64,000 nt of DNA from Pyrinomonas methylaliphatogenes (GCF_000820845.2 NZ_CBXV010000007.1:248082-312081); one strand, 5' to 3'; positions 1-9,627 are shown, counted from the first letter of the stretch. The notes: generated by a model not told the origin, from the sequence alone. Program-made: numbers and translations.

Positions 1-1172
1 CGCCCCGTAGGGATCGGGCGGACGATATCGGTCGAAAGTCCGGGTTGGGTCGGTAACGAGGCGAATTCGGGATTGAGAACGGGAGCGCGATCGCGCCCTT
101 CGCGCCCGACGTAGTAGTTGAATTGCGAGGTCAAGCGCGATGATGGTTTGAGGCTCAATAAGACGGCTTGCGATTTGAAGCCGTTGAAATCTTCGGATTG
201 TTGGAGACCGTTGACCAGATAGTAGGTCACACTGGCCCGATCGTTGATCGGATAAGAAGCGCGCATCCCGAAGTGATAAGCCGGAAGCGCGGCAAAGAGC
301 AGCGAGCGCGAATAGTTGAAATTGTCCTTCGTGTAGGTCGTCTCGTATCCGAAGGAGCTGGCCCACTTGCCGAAATCGACCGTCAAGCCGCGCCCGATGT
401 CAAAAACATAAGTCCCGTAAGCTTGCCAGAGGTTGCGATAGACTTGCGGCCTCATCTCATTGGCCGCGTTACCTTGCAGCGTTTCGGTCGCTTGCCCGAA
501 TTGCAAGTCGAGTCGCACGCCGAATCTTCGCCCGCGTTCCACATCGGGCGCACGCTCGATCACGATGGCCGCTTGATTGAGGCTGAAGCTGTTCGATGAC
601 ACGTCGTAGGAGTGGAGCAGGTTAACGCCACCAGCTGGGCGGTTGAAGTTGTAGCTATAGTAGCCGTCAAACAAAAGGTTGAGCGTCGTCCCGCGGAAGA
701 ATTCGAGCACCTGGCGATTCTCCTCATCATCCTTCCGCTCGGTCGATGGCGGCGGGGCATCGACATTGGCGGTCGCATTCATCCCTTGCGCAATTTCGGC
801 GTCAGTGGCGACTGAAGACCGTTGTCCTAATTTGGCTTCGACCTCCGCGAGTCGGCGCTCTAACTCTTCGATCCGTTTCAAAAGGCGGGCTTCGCGCTCG
901 GTAGATTCCGAGTTTGGCTCATTCGCCTTCTCCTCGGGAGCGGGATGCCGATCGTGGCCCAGTTGGGTTAACGCTTCGACTTTGGCGCTTTGGCTAGTTT
1001 GAGCCTTGGCCATTTCGCTTCCGACGAAGAGGGAAGATAGAGCGAAAGTTAGCGCGATCCACAGCCTCAATCTGCCGATGCATCGGCACGCTCGCCGCGT
1101 CAAGCGATGACCGGGCTTTGGCAAAGAATGGTCCGATTCGGACGCTTCGCTTATGATATGCTCCTCGCGCAT
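1..1172 (-). CDS. Beta-barrel outer-membrane porin, OmpL-like/BBP2 type (C-terminus off the left edge)
   Basis: The gene runs off the window, so about 390 N-terminal codons are visible. The ATG at 1172 follows AAGGAG (1181-1186) at an 8-base spacing. The protein opens with an unusually long charged n-region, then a hydrophobic signal segment (around residues 38-52, WIALTFALSSLFVG). A Glu/Arg-rich coiled-coil stretch (LLKRIEELERRLAEVEAKL) follows, as in porins tethered to the periplasm. The rest alternates polar and aromatic residues as in beta-strands (LLFDGYYSYNFNRP, VDFGKWASSFGYETTYTKDN, SVTYYLVNGLQQ), the pattern of the OmpL-like beta-barrel porin-2 family. Probable role: passive outer-membrane channel; the solute is unknown. 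It lies downstream of a KdpDE-like pair and two repeat operators, which suggests osmotic or ionic control. The family call rests on recognised pattern only. Confidence 0.72.
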   Translation of the reverse strand, partial: MREEHIISEASESDHSLPKPGHRLTRRACRCIGRLRLWIALTFALSSLFVGSEMAKAQTSQSAKVEALTQLGHDRHPAPEEKANEPNSESTEREARLLKRIEELERRLAEVEAKLGQRSSVATDAEIAQGMNATANVDAPPPSTERKDDEENRQVLEFFRGTTLNLLFDGYYSYNFNRPAGGVNLLHSYDVSSNSFSLNQAAIVIERAPDVERGRRFGVRLDLQFGQATETLQGNAANEMRPQVYRNLWQAYGTYVFDIGRGLTVDFGKWASSFGYETTYTKDNFNYSRSLLFAALPAYHFGMRASYPINDRASVTYYLVNGLQQSEDFNGFKSQAVLLSLKPSSRLTSQFNYYVGREGRDRAPVLNPEFASLPTQPGLSTDIVRPIPTG

Positions 1173-1241
1173 CGGCAAAACTCCTTGAAGGAAGGCTTTC
1201 CAGATTGAAGCGCAATAGTAGGCCAAGGCCTATAAAGATGG

Positions 1242-1268
1242 CGTAAAAGGTCCGTAAAGAATTCGTAA
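1242..1268 (-). promoter_or_regulatory. Operator array 1: three 11-bp direct repeats upstream of the porin
   Basis: On the plus strand CGTAA occurs at 1242, 1253 and 1264, that is, TTACG three times with an exact 11-bp period when read toward the porin. Direct repeats with 11-bp spacing are the usual site shape of OmpR/PhoB-family winged-helix regulators. The regulator gene of that family ends about 90 bp away. The array lies 70-96 bp upstream of the porin ATG, a normal distance for an activator site. Function is inferred. Confidence 0.6.
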
Positions 1269-1308
1269 GACTCGAACGGTTCATCGTGTCTATCCGCCTT
1301 CTAATTCG

Positions 1309-1335
1309 GGTAAGAGGTCCGTGAAGAGTTCGTCA
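1309..1335 (-). promoter_or_regulatory. Operator array 2: second set of three 11-bp repeats
   Basis: Degenerate copies of the same element begin at 1309 (GGTAA), 1320 (CGTGA) and 1331 (CGTCA), again exactly 11 bp apart. The surrounding bases also match array 1 (GGTCCGTGAAGAGTTCGTCAGAC against GGTCCGTAAAGAATTCGTAAGAC, each written here in part only for comparison of spacing). The array starts 22 bp beyond the stop codon of the response regulator gene. Two spaced arrays suggest cooperative binding. Inferred. Confidence 0.55.
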
Positions 1336-1356
1336 GACTGGTCCTTACCAGATGGG

Positions 1357-2058
1357 TCATTCGCCTTGGGGATTGAAGCGGTAACCGACCCAGTGTTCTG
1401 TCAGAATGTAGCGCGGATTGCTCGGGTCGGGTTCGATCTTCTTGCGCAAGTTTCCGATGAAGACGCGCAGGTATTCGGGCTGTTCGGTATAACTGCCGCC
1501 CCATACGGCGCTGAGCAGTTTCCGGTGGGTGAGCACCTTGCCGGCGTTGCGCATGAAGAAGGTCAGCAGATCGAACTCCTTCGGGGTGAGGCGCACGACG
1601 CGCCCGCACGCGAGGACGGTGCGCGTTTCGAGATCCACGCGAAAATCGCCCGCTTCGAGCACTTTTATGGAGTCGCCGATGGCCGGCATCGCCGCGCGGC
1701 GCAACGCCGCGCGCACGCGCGCCAGAAGCTCGGCGCAGCCGAAAGGTTTGGTGATGTAGTCATCGGCCCCGATATCCAAAGCTTCGACTTTCGCTCTCTC
1801 TTCGCCTTTAACCGAAAGTATGAGGATCGGCACTTGAGAAATGGCGCGCAATCTTCGGCACAGTTCTAAACCGTTGATCCCCGGCATCATCAGATCGGTG
1901 AGCACCAGATCGGGCGTCCACTCTTTGAAGATCTCAAGGGCTGAGAGCCCGTCGGTCGCGGTGCGCACCTCGTAACCGTGCGTCGCCAGGCTCGTTCGCA
2001 GGACGCGGATGATTTGCTGTTCGTCATCTACGACGAGAATGCGCGGTCTTCTTTCCAT
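1357..2058 (-). CDS. kdpE: KdpE-like response regulator (OmpR family)
   Basis: The 233-residue protein has an N-terminal receiver domain with the acidic pocket at D11/D12, the phospho-acceptor D55 in LVLTDLMMPG, and the conserved lysine in DYITKPF. A C-terminal winged-helix DNA-binding domain follows (LTPKEFDLLTFFMRNAGKVLTHRKLLSAVWG, a KdpE/OmpR signature). It overlaps the upstream sensor kinase gene by 31 bases, so the two are translationally coupled and form a two-component system. No kdpFABC potassium pump genes are present in the window, so its target may not be potassium uptake. The adjacent porin, preceded by 11-bp direct repeats, is the obvious candidate target. Function class is firm; the kdp label reflects sequence style only. 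Confidence 0.85.
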   Translation of the reverse strand: MERRPRILVVDDEQQIIRVLRTSLATHGYEVRTATDGLSALEIFKEWTPDLVLTDLMMPGINGLELCRRLRAISQVPILILSVKGEERAKVEALDIGADDYITKPFGCAELLARVRAALRRAAMPAIGDSIKVLEAGDFRVDLETRTVLACGRVVRLTPKEFDLLTFFMRNAGKVLTHRKLLSAVWGGSYTEQPEYLRVFIGNLRKKIEPDPSNPRYILTEHWVGYRFNPQGE

Positions 2059-3269
2059 CGTCTCTCTTCAATCGGAACGGTGAACACGACGCGCGTCCCG
2101 TGCCCCCCTGTTCCGCTTTCGATCCAAATCTGCCCGCCGTAGGCCTCGACTATTTCGCGCGCGATCGTCAGACCGATGCCTTTACCCGTCGAAGCGCGCC
2201 GCCCTTCTCCGTTGTTTATGGCGCGGAAGAATCTGTCGAAAACGCGCTTGCGCAACCCAATCGGGATCCCAGGGCCTTCGTCTTCGACGGCGACGCGGAC
2301 AAGACGTGATGAAGCGCGCCGTGCCGTGATGAGGATCTTTGTTCGCGGAGGCGAGTACTTAGCTGCGTTATCGAGCAACGTGTAAATGACTTCGGCGATG
2401 CTCTGATGAGCGGCAGAGACCGTCGGAAGGTCTTGTTCGATCTCGACGCGCACTTCATGCTGACGAATCGCCGTCTTCGCGCGATCGAGCGCATTACGGA
2501 TGATCCTTTCGAGCGTTTCGCCCCCGCGCCCCACTTGATCGGCCTCAAGGCGCGCTACTTCGAAGAGGCTCTCGACGAAGCTGTTGAGTCGATCGCATTC
2601 TTCATTGATGATCTCGAGCATCTCACGGCGTTCTCGACCGTTGAGGACGACCGGTTCCCCTTCGAGCGTCCTCGCCCGCTCTTCATCGAGCAGCGTCGTC
2701 ACAGAAGCTTTGATCGAGGTGAGCGGACTATAGACATCATGCGCCACGGCATCGAGCAGCGCTGATTTCAAACGCTCGCTTTGCCGCAATGCTTTGACGA
2801 TCTCGACGCGCTCGAAGGTCGCCTCCAGTTCGCGGCGGAGCCGTTGTGCCTCAAGTTCGCTCTCTGTGGCGCGCGCAGCGCACCTTCTCGCGTATGACGA
2901 AAGTCTCCCGACCGTCACGGCGACGACCAAAAATACGATCGAAATGAGCCAGTGGCTCGAATATCTCGTGGGCGGGTCGGCGAGCCAAGCGAAAGAGGGC
3001 GTTGGCCAGCGGTCCATATGCGTTGAGGCGGCGCTTTCGGTGGCGAAGGGAAAGAGCGAGTTGAAACAGATTATTCCGGCTAGAGAAGCAGCGATCGCTA
3101 TCTCGCTCCCGCCAGCTATCGCGGCGAAAAGGATGATAAGTAGCAGGATGGATGCGGCGGTCAATGGACCGGTATGCGATTGAAATTGGGCGAGCGTCCA
3201 CGTCGTACCCATGACGCCAGTCACCGCTAGGGCGTAGTGGGAGACTCTTTTTTCAAAAAGAGGGGACAT
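2028..3269 (-). CDS. KdpD-type sensor histidine kinase lacking the N-terminal KdpD/USP domains
   Basis: From the ATG at 3269 (GGGGAG upstream, 8-base spacing) the product is about 413 residues; a TTG start at 3347 would add 26 less convincing residues. Four hydrophobic segments (about residues 10-125) resemble the DUF4118 membrane domain of KdpD. They are followed by a helical linker, a dimerisation/phosphoacceptor helix with H177 in AVAHDVYSPLT, and an ATPase domain with N-box (LLDNAAKYS), G1 (DEGPGIP), F-box and G2 (GKGIGLTIA). Full KdpD is about twice this length because it carries KdpD and universal-stress domains at the N-terminus; these are absent. It probably senses membrane or ionic state and phosphorylates the overlapping response regulator. 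Confidence 0.82.
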   Translation of the reverse strand: MSPLFEKRVSHYALAVTGVMGTTWTLAQFQSHTGPLTAASILLLIILFAAIAGGSEIAIAASLAGIICFNSLFPFATESAASTHMDRWPTPSFAWLADPPTRYSSHWLISIVFLVVAVTVGRLSSYARRCAARATESELEAQRLRRELEATFERVEIVKALRQSERLKSALLDAVAHDVYSPLTSIKASVTTLLDEERARTLEGEPVVLNGRERREMLEIINEECDRLNSFVESLFEVARLEADQVGRGGETLERIIRNALDRAKTAIRQHEVRVEIEQDLPTVSAAHQSIAEVIYTLLDNAAKYSPPRTKILITARRASSRLVRVAVEDEGPGIPIGLRKRVFDRFFRAINNGEGRRASTGKGIGLTIAREIVEAYGGQIWIESGTGGHGTRVVFTVPIEERRWKEDRAFSS

Positions 3270-3463
3270 AATACGCTCTCCCCATTTCAGCGGAATTGGG
3301 TCTTCGCCGCAGCAAGTGATATTATTAATCTTTCTCCCTTCACGCAATAGATTTTTTCCGAACCGTCCAATATAACGGAGGCTTCCGCAGCGGAAGGCCC
3401 GATTCCCGGCTCTTTGGGCTGGCGCGGAGGAGGGAGCCGAAGCGTTAAAATCTTTTGGTGGAG

Positions 3464-5998
3464 CTATGAATCCGATTGCCGTTCGGCTTCTAGGCGCTTG
3501 ACTCGATCTTCGAGTTCCTGGGTCGCTTGAGCCGGATCCGAGTTTCGGGCGAAGCGTAACGGGGCACCCAAGACGACTCGAATGTGGCCCGGTGGAGCGC
3601 TAAAGCGCCTCTGCTTTTTGAGTTCGAATAGTCCGAGCAGTTTCACGGGGATTATCGGAATATCGAGTTGCGTGGCGAGGAGGCCCGCGCCTTGGCGAAA
3701 GCGATCCATCTCTCCGGTCTCGGTGCGTCTCCCCTCGGGGAAGACGAGCAGACTCCAACCGCGATCGACCAGTTCCCCGGCGATGGCGAAGCTTCGCCGG
3801 AATCCGCCCCGTTGCGGCAAGGGGAAGACGTTGAAGAGCGCGGCGACCAGAAAGTACTGGCCCAGCAAGCGCAAGCGCGTTAGCCAGCCGAGGGTCTTTT
3901 CAGGCCAGCGCCACTCGCGCAGCAGTTCTCCATCCATCGCGATCGCAAGGCGGTGGCGCAGGCGAGCCGGAAGGGCGGCGAGGATCAGCGCGTGGTCCAC
4001 CATCGTGACGTGATTGGCGACGAAGAGCGCCGGTCCGGTCAGGTCGCGCAGGCGCTCGGTGCCGTAAAAGCGCGCGCGCGCCAGCAGACGGACGAGCGGC
4101 AGCATGAGCGCGTAGAAGAAGATGATCCTGAGCCAGGTGAAGGGAAATCGGCGCGGCCAATCGGCGTAAGGGTATTGAGGTGATCTTGTGGGAGAGAGAG
4201 CGCGCGCCATCCGTTCTAAATCGCCGATCGTCGTCTCTTCGGTGATCGCGGCTTCGTCGAAATGCACCTGTAGTCTGTTCTCCAAAGCGCTCAGCAGTTC
4301 GATGCGTCCTAGCGAATCGAGCGCAAGGTCGGTCGAAAGTTTCATCTCGGGTCGTAATCCGCTTTCAATGCCGGTCAATTGAGCGATCAGATCGTTTAGC
4401 AGATCGCCCCGATCGGCAGTCGTCGAAGAGGGGAGACCGAGTCTGGCAAGCACTTCGCGCTTCTTGATCTTTTGCGTCGGCGTGCGCGGGAAATCGGGTT
4501 CCGGCCAGATGGCCCAGCGACGTATCTGCTGCGGCGAAGCGAGCAGTTCGTTAGCGCGTTCGATAGCCCTTTTGGCTTCGCGCGGGCCGCCTTCGAGCAA
4601 AAGAACGGCCAAAGGTTCTTCGCCGCCGCGTTCGTCCTCGATGCGGACCACACATGCATCGCGCACTTCGGGTTGACGGCGGAGAACCGCTTCTAGATCC
4701 TCGGGGTAAATATTCACGCCGGACGAGGTGACGATCACGTCCTTGCGCCGTCCCTTGAAACGGATATTGCCTTCAGCATCTAATTCGCCGAGATCTCCCG
4801 TGTGCAGCCAGCCTTGATCGTCAGTGACCGGTTCGAGCTTTCCGGTCCAATAGCCGCGCGCGACGGCGTCTCCGCGCACGAGTATCTCGCCGTTCTCCGC
4901 CAACTTCACTTCGTTCGAAGGAAGGGCGCGACCGACCGTGCCGCTTTTGGATTTGAGGGGATGATTAAGCGCGATGAGCGCCGCCGTTTCGGTCATACCG
5001 TAACCTTGGATGACGGCGAAACCCAAGCGGCGCCAGAAGATCTCCGTCTCCTCGGCCAGAGTCGCACCGCCGACGACGAATGCCCAGAACTTCCAACCGA
5101 AGCGACGATGTACGTCGCGGAAACAGAGCATGCGCCGCGCTATGGAGAACGCCTTGGCCTTCGATAGGAGTTCGCGTCTCTCTTCGAGTTCGCCTCGAGT
5201 GGCCCAATCGTTTATCACATGCTCGCGCAAGCTATCGAGCGATCTGGGCACGGCGACGATGACCGAAACGCGCTCGCGTTTCGTCGTGGCGACTATCTCC
5301 GATGGATTGAGCGAATGCTGAAAGATGGTTTCGCCGCCGATGAGCGGCGGGATGAAGAGCCCCATGAATTGACCGAAGATGTGGCTGAGGGGAACGAGGT
5401 TGAGGAAGCGTATCGGGTGGACCAATCTTTCCCAGCGCAGGTATTTCTGCACCTCGCGTTCGATCGGGGTGATGTTGGCGAGCAGATTGCGATGGGTCAA
5501 GCATACGCCGCGCGGTTCGTTTGTGGTTCCAGAGGTGTAGATGATCTCGACCGCATCATCTGCGGCGCTCTCTTCGGATACGGGCGATTCGGCGGGATGG
5601 CGTGCGGATTGCTCGATCAATTCTCCGAGGCTGAATGCGAGAAGCGATGGGAGCGGTCTAATTTCATCGCCGTGCACGAGCAGTTTGGCTTGCGTTTGAT
5701 CTCGCACGCGCGTGACGAAATCGCGTGTGCTGCTGACATCGAGTGGGACCAAAACTGCGCCGCGCAGACAGCATCCCCAAAAAACGATGGACCATTCGGC
5801 AGAGTTAGCGGCCCAAAGGAGTACGCGATCGCCTTTCCCGATGCCGCGCGCGGCGAGTTCGTGCGCGACTCTGTATGCGGTCTCGACGACCTGTCGGTAT
5901 GACCAACGGACGGCGCGTAGACCGCGCCGTTCGACGAAGGCGACCGCGTCGCCATGTCGGGCGTAGATCTCAAGCAGATCGGTGAGTCTGTTTCGCAC
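3464..5998 (-). CDS. Fused acyl-CoA/acyl-ACP synthetase, acyl carrier domain and 1-acylglycerol-3-phosphate acyltransferase
   Basis: This 844-residue protein has three modules. Residues 1 to about 505 form an AMP-binding (adenylating) domain, with the P-loop [23 protein letters not shown], the [11 protein letters not shown] hinge and the PTQKIKKRE lysine. Around 515-600 is a phosphopantetheine carrier domain with the attachment serine in [12 protein letters not shown]. Residues from about 605 onward are a PlsC acyltransferase with NHVTMVD (the HX4D box) and FPEGRRT. Together they would activate a fatty acid, hold it on the carrier and pass it to lysophospholipid, comparable to Aas of enterobacteria but with a built-in carrier. 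The start is a GTG preceded by AAAGG. It is divergent from pyrR. The domain order is clear; the substrate is inferred. Confidence 0.83.
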   Translation of the reverse strand: MRNRLTDLLEIYARHGDAVAFVERRGLRAVRWSYRQVVETAYRVAHELAARGIGKGDRVLLWAANSAEWSIVFWGCCLRGAVLVPLDVSSTRDFVTRVRDQTQAKLLVHGDEIRPLPSLLAFSLGELIEQSARHPAESPVSEESAADDAVEIIYTSGTTNEPRGVCLTHRNLLANITPIEREVQKYLRWERLVHPIRFLNLVPLSHIFGQFMGLFIPPLIGGETIFQHSLNPSEIVATTKRERVSVIVAVPRSLDSLREHVINDWATRGELEERRELLSKAKAFSIARRMLCFRDVHRRFGWKFWAFVVGGATLAEETEIFWRRLGFAVIQGYGMTETAALIALNHPLKSKSGTVGRALPSNEVKLAENGEILVRGDAVARGYWTGKLEPVTDDQGWLHTGDLGELDAEGNIRFKGRRKDVIVTSSGVNIYPEDLEAVLRRQPEVRDACVVRIEDERGGEEPLAVLLLEGGPREAKRAIERANELLASPQQIRRWAIWPEPDFPRTPTQKIKKREVLARLGLPSSTTADRGDLLNDLIAQLTGIESGLRPEMKLSTDLALDSLGRIELLSALENRLQVHFDEAAITEETTIGDLERMARALSPTRSPQYPYADWPRRFPFTWLRIIFFYALMLPLVRLLARARFYGTERLRDLTGPALFVANHVTMVDHALILAALPARLRHRLAIAMDGELLREWRWPEKTLGWLTRLRLLGQYFLVAALFNVFPLPQRGGFRRSFAIAGELVDRGWSLLVFPEGRRTETGEMDRFRQGAGLLATQLDIPIIPVKLLGLFELKKQRRFSAPPGHIRVVLGAPLRFARNSDPAQATQELEDRVKRLEAERQSDS

Positions 5999-6184
5999 GC
6001 CTTTCAGATCGTTTGCGGGCGGAATCGGGTTCCAGGTCGCATTAATTCTCGCCTCGAGCGCTATCTCCGGCGCGTGCTTTCTTTCGCTTCGAATCTCTAT
6101 TTTCGAGCTTCCGTCTCGTCCGTGACAAGCGAGGAGTTGCCTCTTCCGTCCGCTTTCGACTTTGTGTTAGACTTCAGAGCCGAA

Positions 6185-6748
6185 ATGGAACTCGTCGAAA
6201 AATCGCGCATCATGGATGGCGTGCGCGTCAATCGCGCGCTGGCTCGGCTTGCGTCGGAGATCGTCGAGGATAATCAGGGAGTCGAAGATCTCTATTTGAT
6301 CGGCATCCGTCGGCGCGGCGTGCCGCTCGCCGAGCGGATCGCCGACAAGATTGCGGATCTAGAGGGGGTGCGTCCGCCCGTCGGGATCCTCGACATCACG
6401 CTTTATCGCGACGATCTCTCAACGGTTGGCCCTAATCCCGTAGTCAATCGGACGGAGCTCCCGCTCACCGTCGAAGAGAAGAACATCGTGCTCATCGATG
6501 ATGTGCTCTATACGGGGCGCACGATCCGCGCGGCGCTCGATCAACTGATCGATTTCGGGCGACCGCGCCGCGTGCGCTTGGCCGTGCTGATCGATCGAGG
6601 CAAGGAGCATCGCGAGCTTCCGATCCAGGCCGATTTCGTCGGCAAGTTCGTGCCGACCAAGAAGAGCGAGATCATCAAGGTGATGCTCAAAGAGTTCGAT
6701 GAAGAGGAAGGGGTGGCGATCGTCGAACGCCCCGAAGCGAGGGGATGA
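6185..6748 (+). CDS. pyrR: Bifunctional pyrimidine operon regulator / uracil phosphoribosyltransferase
   Basis: The product is 187 residues from the ATG at 6185. The open frame extends 77 codons further upstream, but family proteins begin at this point ([19 protein letters not shown]). The PRPP-binding loop is seen as [20 protein letters not shown], and the N-terminal [12 protein letters not shown] and the DITLYRDDL segment are typical of PyrR. It binds pyrimidine-operon leader RNA in firmicutes and also makes UMP from uracil and PRPP. It precedes pyrB and pyrC, so a role in pyrimidine control is natural. However, I found no recognisable PyrR-binding loop in the 6749-6847 spacer. Confidence 0.88.
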   Translation: MELVEKSRIMDGVRVNRALARLASEIVEDNQGVEDLYLIGIRRRGVPLAERIADKIADLEGVRPPVGILDITLYRDDLSTVGPNPVVNRTELPLTVEEKNIVLIDDVLYTGRTIRAALDQLIDFGRPRRVRLAVLIDRGKEHRELPIQADFVGKFVPTKKSEIIKVMLKEFDEEEGVAIVERPEARG

Positions 6749-6756
6749 GAGATTCG

Positions 6757-6786
6757 AAAAGGCGGCCCGTTGAGGCCGCCTTTTTT
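6757..6786 (+). terminator. Rho-independent terminator between pyrR and pyrB
   Basis: An 11-bp perfect stem AAAAGGCGGCC (6757-6767) / GGCCGCCTTTT (6774-6784) with a 6-base loop is followed by further T residues. It ends pyrR transcription in part or acts as an attenuator ahead of pyrB. An alternative antiterminator pairing is not obvious. Confidence 0.85.
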
Positions 6787-6847
6787 AGGTCCGCCATCGG
6801 ACTGGCCCGGCGTCGAGAGCGGTTGGAGTAGCTAAAAGCCATCGGTT

Positions 6848-7864
6848 ATGTTTACGCGCAAAGATCTGCTCGGCATACGCTATCTGTCGGCTGAAGAGAT
6901 CACCCATTTGCTCGATGTCGCTGAATCTTTCCGCGATATCTCGCAGCGCGAGATCAAAAAGGTTCCCGCGCTGCGCGGACGGACGGTGATCAATCTCTTC
7001 TTCGAGCCTTCGACGCGCACGCGCACCTCGTTCGAGATCGCGGCCAAGCGCCTTTCAGCCGATACGATCAACATCAGCGCGGCGGCTTCAAGCGTCGTCA
7101 AAGGTGAGACGCTTTTGGATACCGCGCGCAATCTCGAGGCGATGTCACCGGATCTGCTCGTCATCCGCCATCCGTCGGCGGGCGCGCCGCACATGCTCGC
7201 GCGCGTATGCCGCGCCGGCGTGATCAACGCGGGCGACGGCGCGAATGAGCATCCGACGCAAGCTCTGCTCGATGCCCTGACGATTCGGCAACATAAAGGG
7301 CGCATCGCCGGTCTGAAAGTGACGATCGTCGGTGACATCCTGCATTCCCGCGTCGCGCGCTCAAACGTCTATCTGCTGACCAAGCTCGGCGCGGAAGTTT
7401 GCTTGACTGGACCGGGGACGCTCATCCCGCAACCTTTCGGCGATCTGGTCGAACGCGGCGTGAGGCTCGAGGAGAAGATCGAACGCGCGCTCGAGGGCGC
7501 GGATGTTGTCATGGTCCTACGAATTCAACGCGAGCGGCAAAATGCCGCCTTCTTCCCGTCGTTGCGCGAGTACGCGGTCCATTATGGGCTCAATTTGAAA
7601 CGCTTGGAACGCGCCGCGCCCGATGCGATCGTACTGCATCCAGGACCGATCAACCGTGGGATCGAGATCGCTTCGGAAGTGGCCGATGGCTCTCGTTCGT
7701 TGATCCTCGATCAAGTGGCGAACGGTTTGGCTGTGCGCATGGCCGTGCTCTACCTTTTGCTCGGCGGCGGCGTGCTAAGACCTGATGGCGAGGGCGAAGC
7801 GAATCGCGAGGCGGCGCTGATCAGCGAGGAGAGTGGTTCTGGGTTGGGCAAGGTTGATCGTTAA
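6848..7864 (+). CDS. pyrB: Aspartate carbamoyltransferase catalytic subunit
   Basis: The 338-residue enzyme condenses carbamoyl phosphate with aspartate, the first committed step of pyrimidine synthesis. The carbamoyl phosphate loop [13 protein letters not shown] lies near residues 50-62, the second site is HPSAG, and the aspartate-side motifs [11 protein letters not shown] and HPGPINRG are intact. The protein has about 25 extra C-terminal residues ([17 protein letters not shown]...) compared with the usual catalytic chain. No regulatory pyrI gene is nearby. The downstream pyrC frame starts just after the stop, so the two are cotranscribed. Confidence 0.95.
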   Translation: MFTRKDLLGIRYLSAEEITHLLDVAESFRDISQREIKKVPALRGRTVINLFFEPSTRTRTSFEIAAKRLSADTINISAAASSVVKGETLLDTARNLEAMSPDLLVIRHPSAGAPHMLARVCRAGVINAGDGANEHPTQALLDALTIRQHKGRIAGLKVTIVGDILHSRVARSNVYLLTKLGAEVCLTGPGTLIPQPFGDLVERGVRLEEKIERALEGADVVMVLRIQRERQNAAFFPSLREYAVHYGLNLKRLERAAPDAIVLHPGPINRGIEIASEVADGSRSLILDQVANGLAVRMAVLYLLLGGGVLRPDGEGEANREAALISEESGSGLGKVDR

Positions 7865-7895
7865 GATGTCGAGGCGGAAGAGCGAAGAGTTCGAA

Positions 7896-9212
7896 ATGAG
7901 ATTGTTAATCGCTAACGGATACTTGATCGATCCTTCGCAAGGGGTCAAGGCGGGGCGCAACCTGCTGATCGAAGATGGTCGCGTCGCTGGCATCCTGAAC
8001 TACTCCGATGACGTGCCCGAAGGTGCGGAGGTTTTCGATGCCGCCGGGCTCATCGTCGCGCCCGGATTTATCGACCTTCACGTCCATCTGCGCGAGCCGG
8101 GGCAGGAGTACAAGGAGACGATCGCGACCGGAGCGGCGGCGGCGGTGGCTGGTGGCTGGACCAGCGTTTGCGCGATGCCGAACACGGATCCGGTCAACGA
8201 CAATGCGGCTGTGACTCGTTTCATCATCGAGCAGGCTGAGCGCGCGCAGCTTGCCAACGTCTTCCCAATCGGAGCGATCACGAAAGGTTCGAGAGGCGAG
8301 GAATTGGCCGAAATGGGCGAGATGCGCGAGGCCGGCGTCGTCGCCGTCTCCGATGATGGCCGTCCCGTCCCTTCGGCGGGCATGATGCGTCGCGCGATGG
8401 AATATGCGCGCGGGTTCGATCTGCCGGTAGTCGATCATTGTGAGGATCGTTCGCTTGCGGCGGATGGCGTGATGCACGAAGGGGTCTGGTCGCTGCGTCT
8501 CGGATTGCGTGGAATCCCGGCTTTGGCCGAAGAGCTGGACGCTTGGCGCGATTGCGCGCTGGCGGAGCTGACGGGCGCGCGCGTTCATCTAGCGCACGTT
8601 TCGACGCGCGGGGCGATCGAGGCTGTGCGCCGCGCAAAAGAGCGCGGCCTATCGGTCACGTGTGAGGTGACGCCGCACCATTTCACGCTTACGGACGAGG
8701 CCGTCGAAGGCTACGATACGAACACGAAGATGAATCCGCCGCTGCGCAGCCGCGATCATGTTCAAGCCATCCTCGACGCGCTAAGCGATGGGACGATCGA
8801 TGCCATTGCCACAGATCACGCGCCGCACCATGCTGATGAGAAGGCTTTGGAGTTCGACCGCGCGCCGTTCGGCATCACGGGGCTGGAGACGGCCATCGGT
8901 CTGGCCTTCGATCGCCTGGTCCATCGCGGCATCATCGGGTTGGATCGCCTTGTCGAACTATGCTCGACGAATCCGGCGCGCATCTTCAAACTCGAGGGGA
9001 GAGGGACGTTACGCCCCGGTGCGTGGGGCGACGTGACGATCCTCGATCCGAATCTGCGTTGGACCTTCGACGCGCGCCGATCGCGTTCGAAAAGCCGCAA
9101 TACGCCCTTCGATGGTTGGACCTTTCAGGGCGCAGCGGTGGCCACGATCGTCGCCGGACGAGTGCTCTACACTCATCCCTCGCTCGAAGATCGAAGGCGC
9201 GCGATCGCTTGA
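7896..9212 (+). CDS. pyrC: Dihydroorotase
   Basis: The product is 438 residues from the ATG at 7896; an in-frame ATG at 7866, directly after the pyrB stop, is the alternative. [13 protein letters not shown] is the normal family beginning. It cyclises carbamoyl aspartate to dihydroorotate. The zinc-binding [10 protein letters not shown] motif is near residue 55, a second metal-site histidine pair sits in CEVTPHHF, and the catalytic ATDHAPHH is near residue 305. It belongs to the class I amidohydrolase-type dihydroorotases found beside pyrB in many bacteria. Gene order pyrR-pyrB-pyrC supports the call. Confidence 0.93.
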   Translation: MRLLIANGYLIDPSQGVKAGRNLLIEDGRVAGILNYSDDVPEGAEVFDAAGLIVAPGFIDLHVHLREPGQEYKETIATGAAAAVAGGWTSVCAMPNTDPVNDNAAVTRFIIEQAERAQLANVFPIGAITKGSRGEELAEMGEMREAGVVAVSDDGRPVPSAGMMRRAMEYARGFDLPVVDHCEDRSLAADGVMHEGVWSLRLGLRGIPALAEELDAWRDCALAELTGARVHLAHVSTRGAIEAVRRAKERGLSVTCEVTPHHFTLTDEAVEGYDTNTKMNPPLRSRDHVQAILDALSDGTIDAIATDHAPHHADEKALEFDRAPFGITGLETAIGLAFDRLVHRGIIGLDRLVELCSTNPARIFKLEGRGTLRPGAWGDVTILDPNLRWTFDARRSRSKSRNTPFDGWTFQGAAVATIVAGRVLYTHPSLEDRRRAIA

Positions 9213-9329
9213 GTTCGTCCCACAAACGCTGGTCCACTTCGGGCACCTCGGTCGGCGTTCTTGCGTAAGGTCTCGATCGGGTGGTTTAATTTCGCTGATG
9301 GGTGAAATGGGATTTGAGCCTTGAAAGCG

Positions 9330-9611
9330 GCGAGAGAGAGGCTTACGCTCTCCCCCTCCCGTAGCCTCTCTCGCGTCCGCCTCATCCCCAAAGGGGTGAG
9401 CTTCTTCGATCGAGGCCCGCTGCGCTCTCCCCCAATCACAGCGAGCCTCGCTTGCCCGGTCGCCCGCTTACGTTATGGCCGGGGCGACCGATCCTTGTTT
9501 TCAGCGCTCGCTTACGCTTTAGCTGGGGCGCTGAGATCTTCGAGGGAGGCCCGCCCGCGCTCTCCCCTCCGCGTTCGGGCCCCCTCATTCGGCGAGCTTC
9601 GAGGCTCGCCG
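9330..9611. repeat. Palindrome-rich intergenic region with a covarying 32-base hairpin pair
   Basis: The 9213-9627 spacer has no credible gene. Two 32-base palindromes, 9458-9489 and 9502-9533, share the core CGCTTACG and a GGGGCG right arm, while their outer three base pairs differ in a compensating way (GGT/ACC against CAG/CTG). A related hairpin with GGCTTACG lies at 9330-9374. An 8-bp stem CGGCGAGC/GCTCGCCG is at 9590-9611 and is followed by four T residues. Two imperfect direct copies (TCTTCGA, GAGGCCCGC, GCGCTCTCCCC) begin near 9405 and 9538. This looks like a REP/BIME-like repeat cluster or a structured RNA; identity unknown. Confidence 0.6.
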
Positions 9612-9627
9612 ATTTTCGCGCGAACTC

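Noticed and set aside
994-1284. Open frame on the minus strand overlapping the porin start
   Set aside because: It crosses the operator array and the porin ribosome site, and the overlapping porin frame has a signal peptide, coiled coil and beta-barrel pattern.
6749-6847. Possible PyrR-dependent attenuator before pyrB
   Set aside because: Only the terminator hairpin is clear. I saw neither a PyrR-binding loop nor an antiterminator pairing, so attenuation is not claimed.
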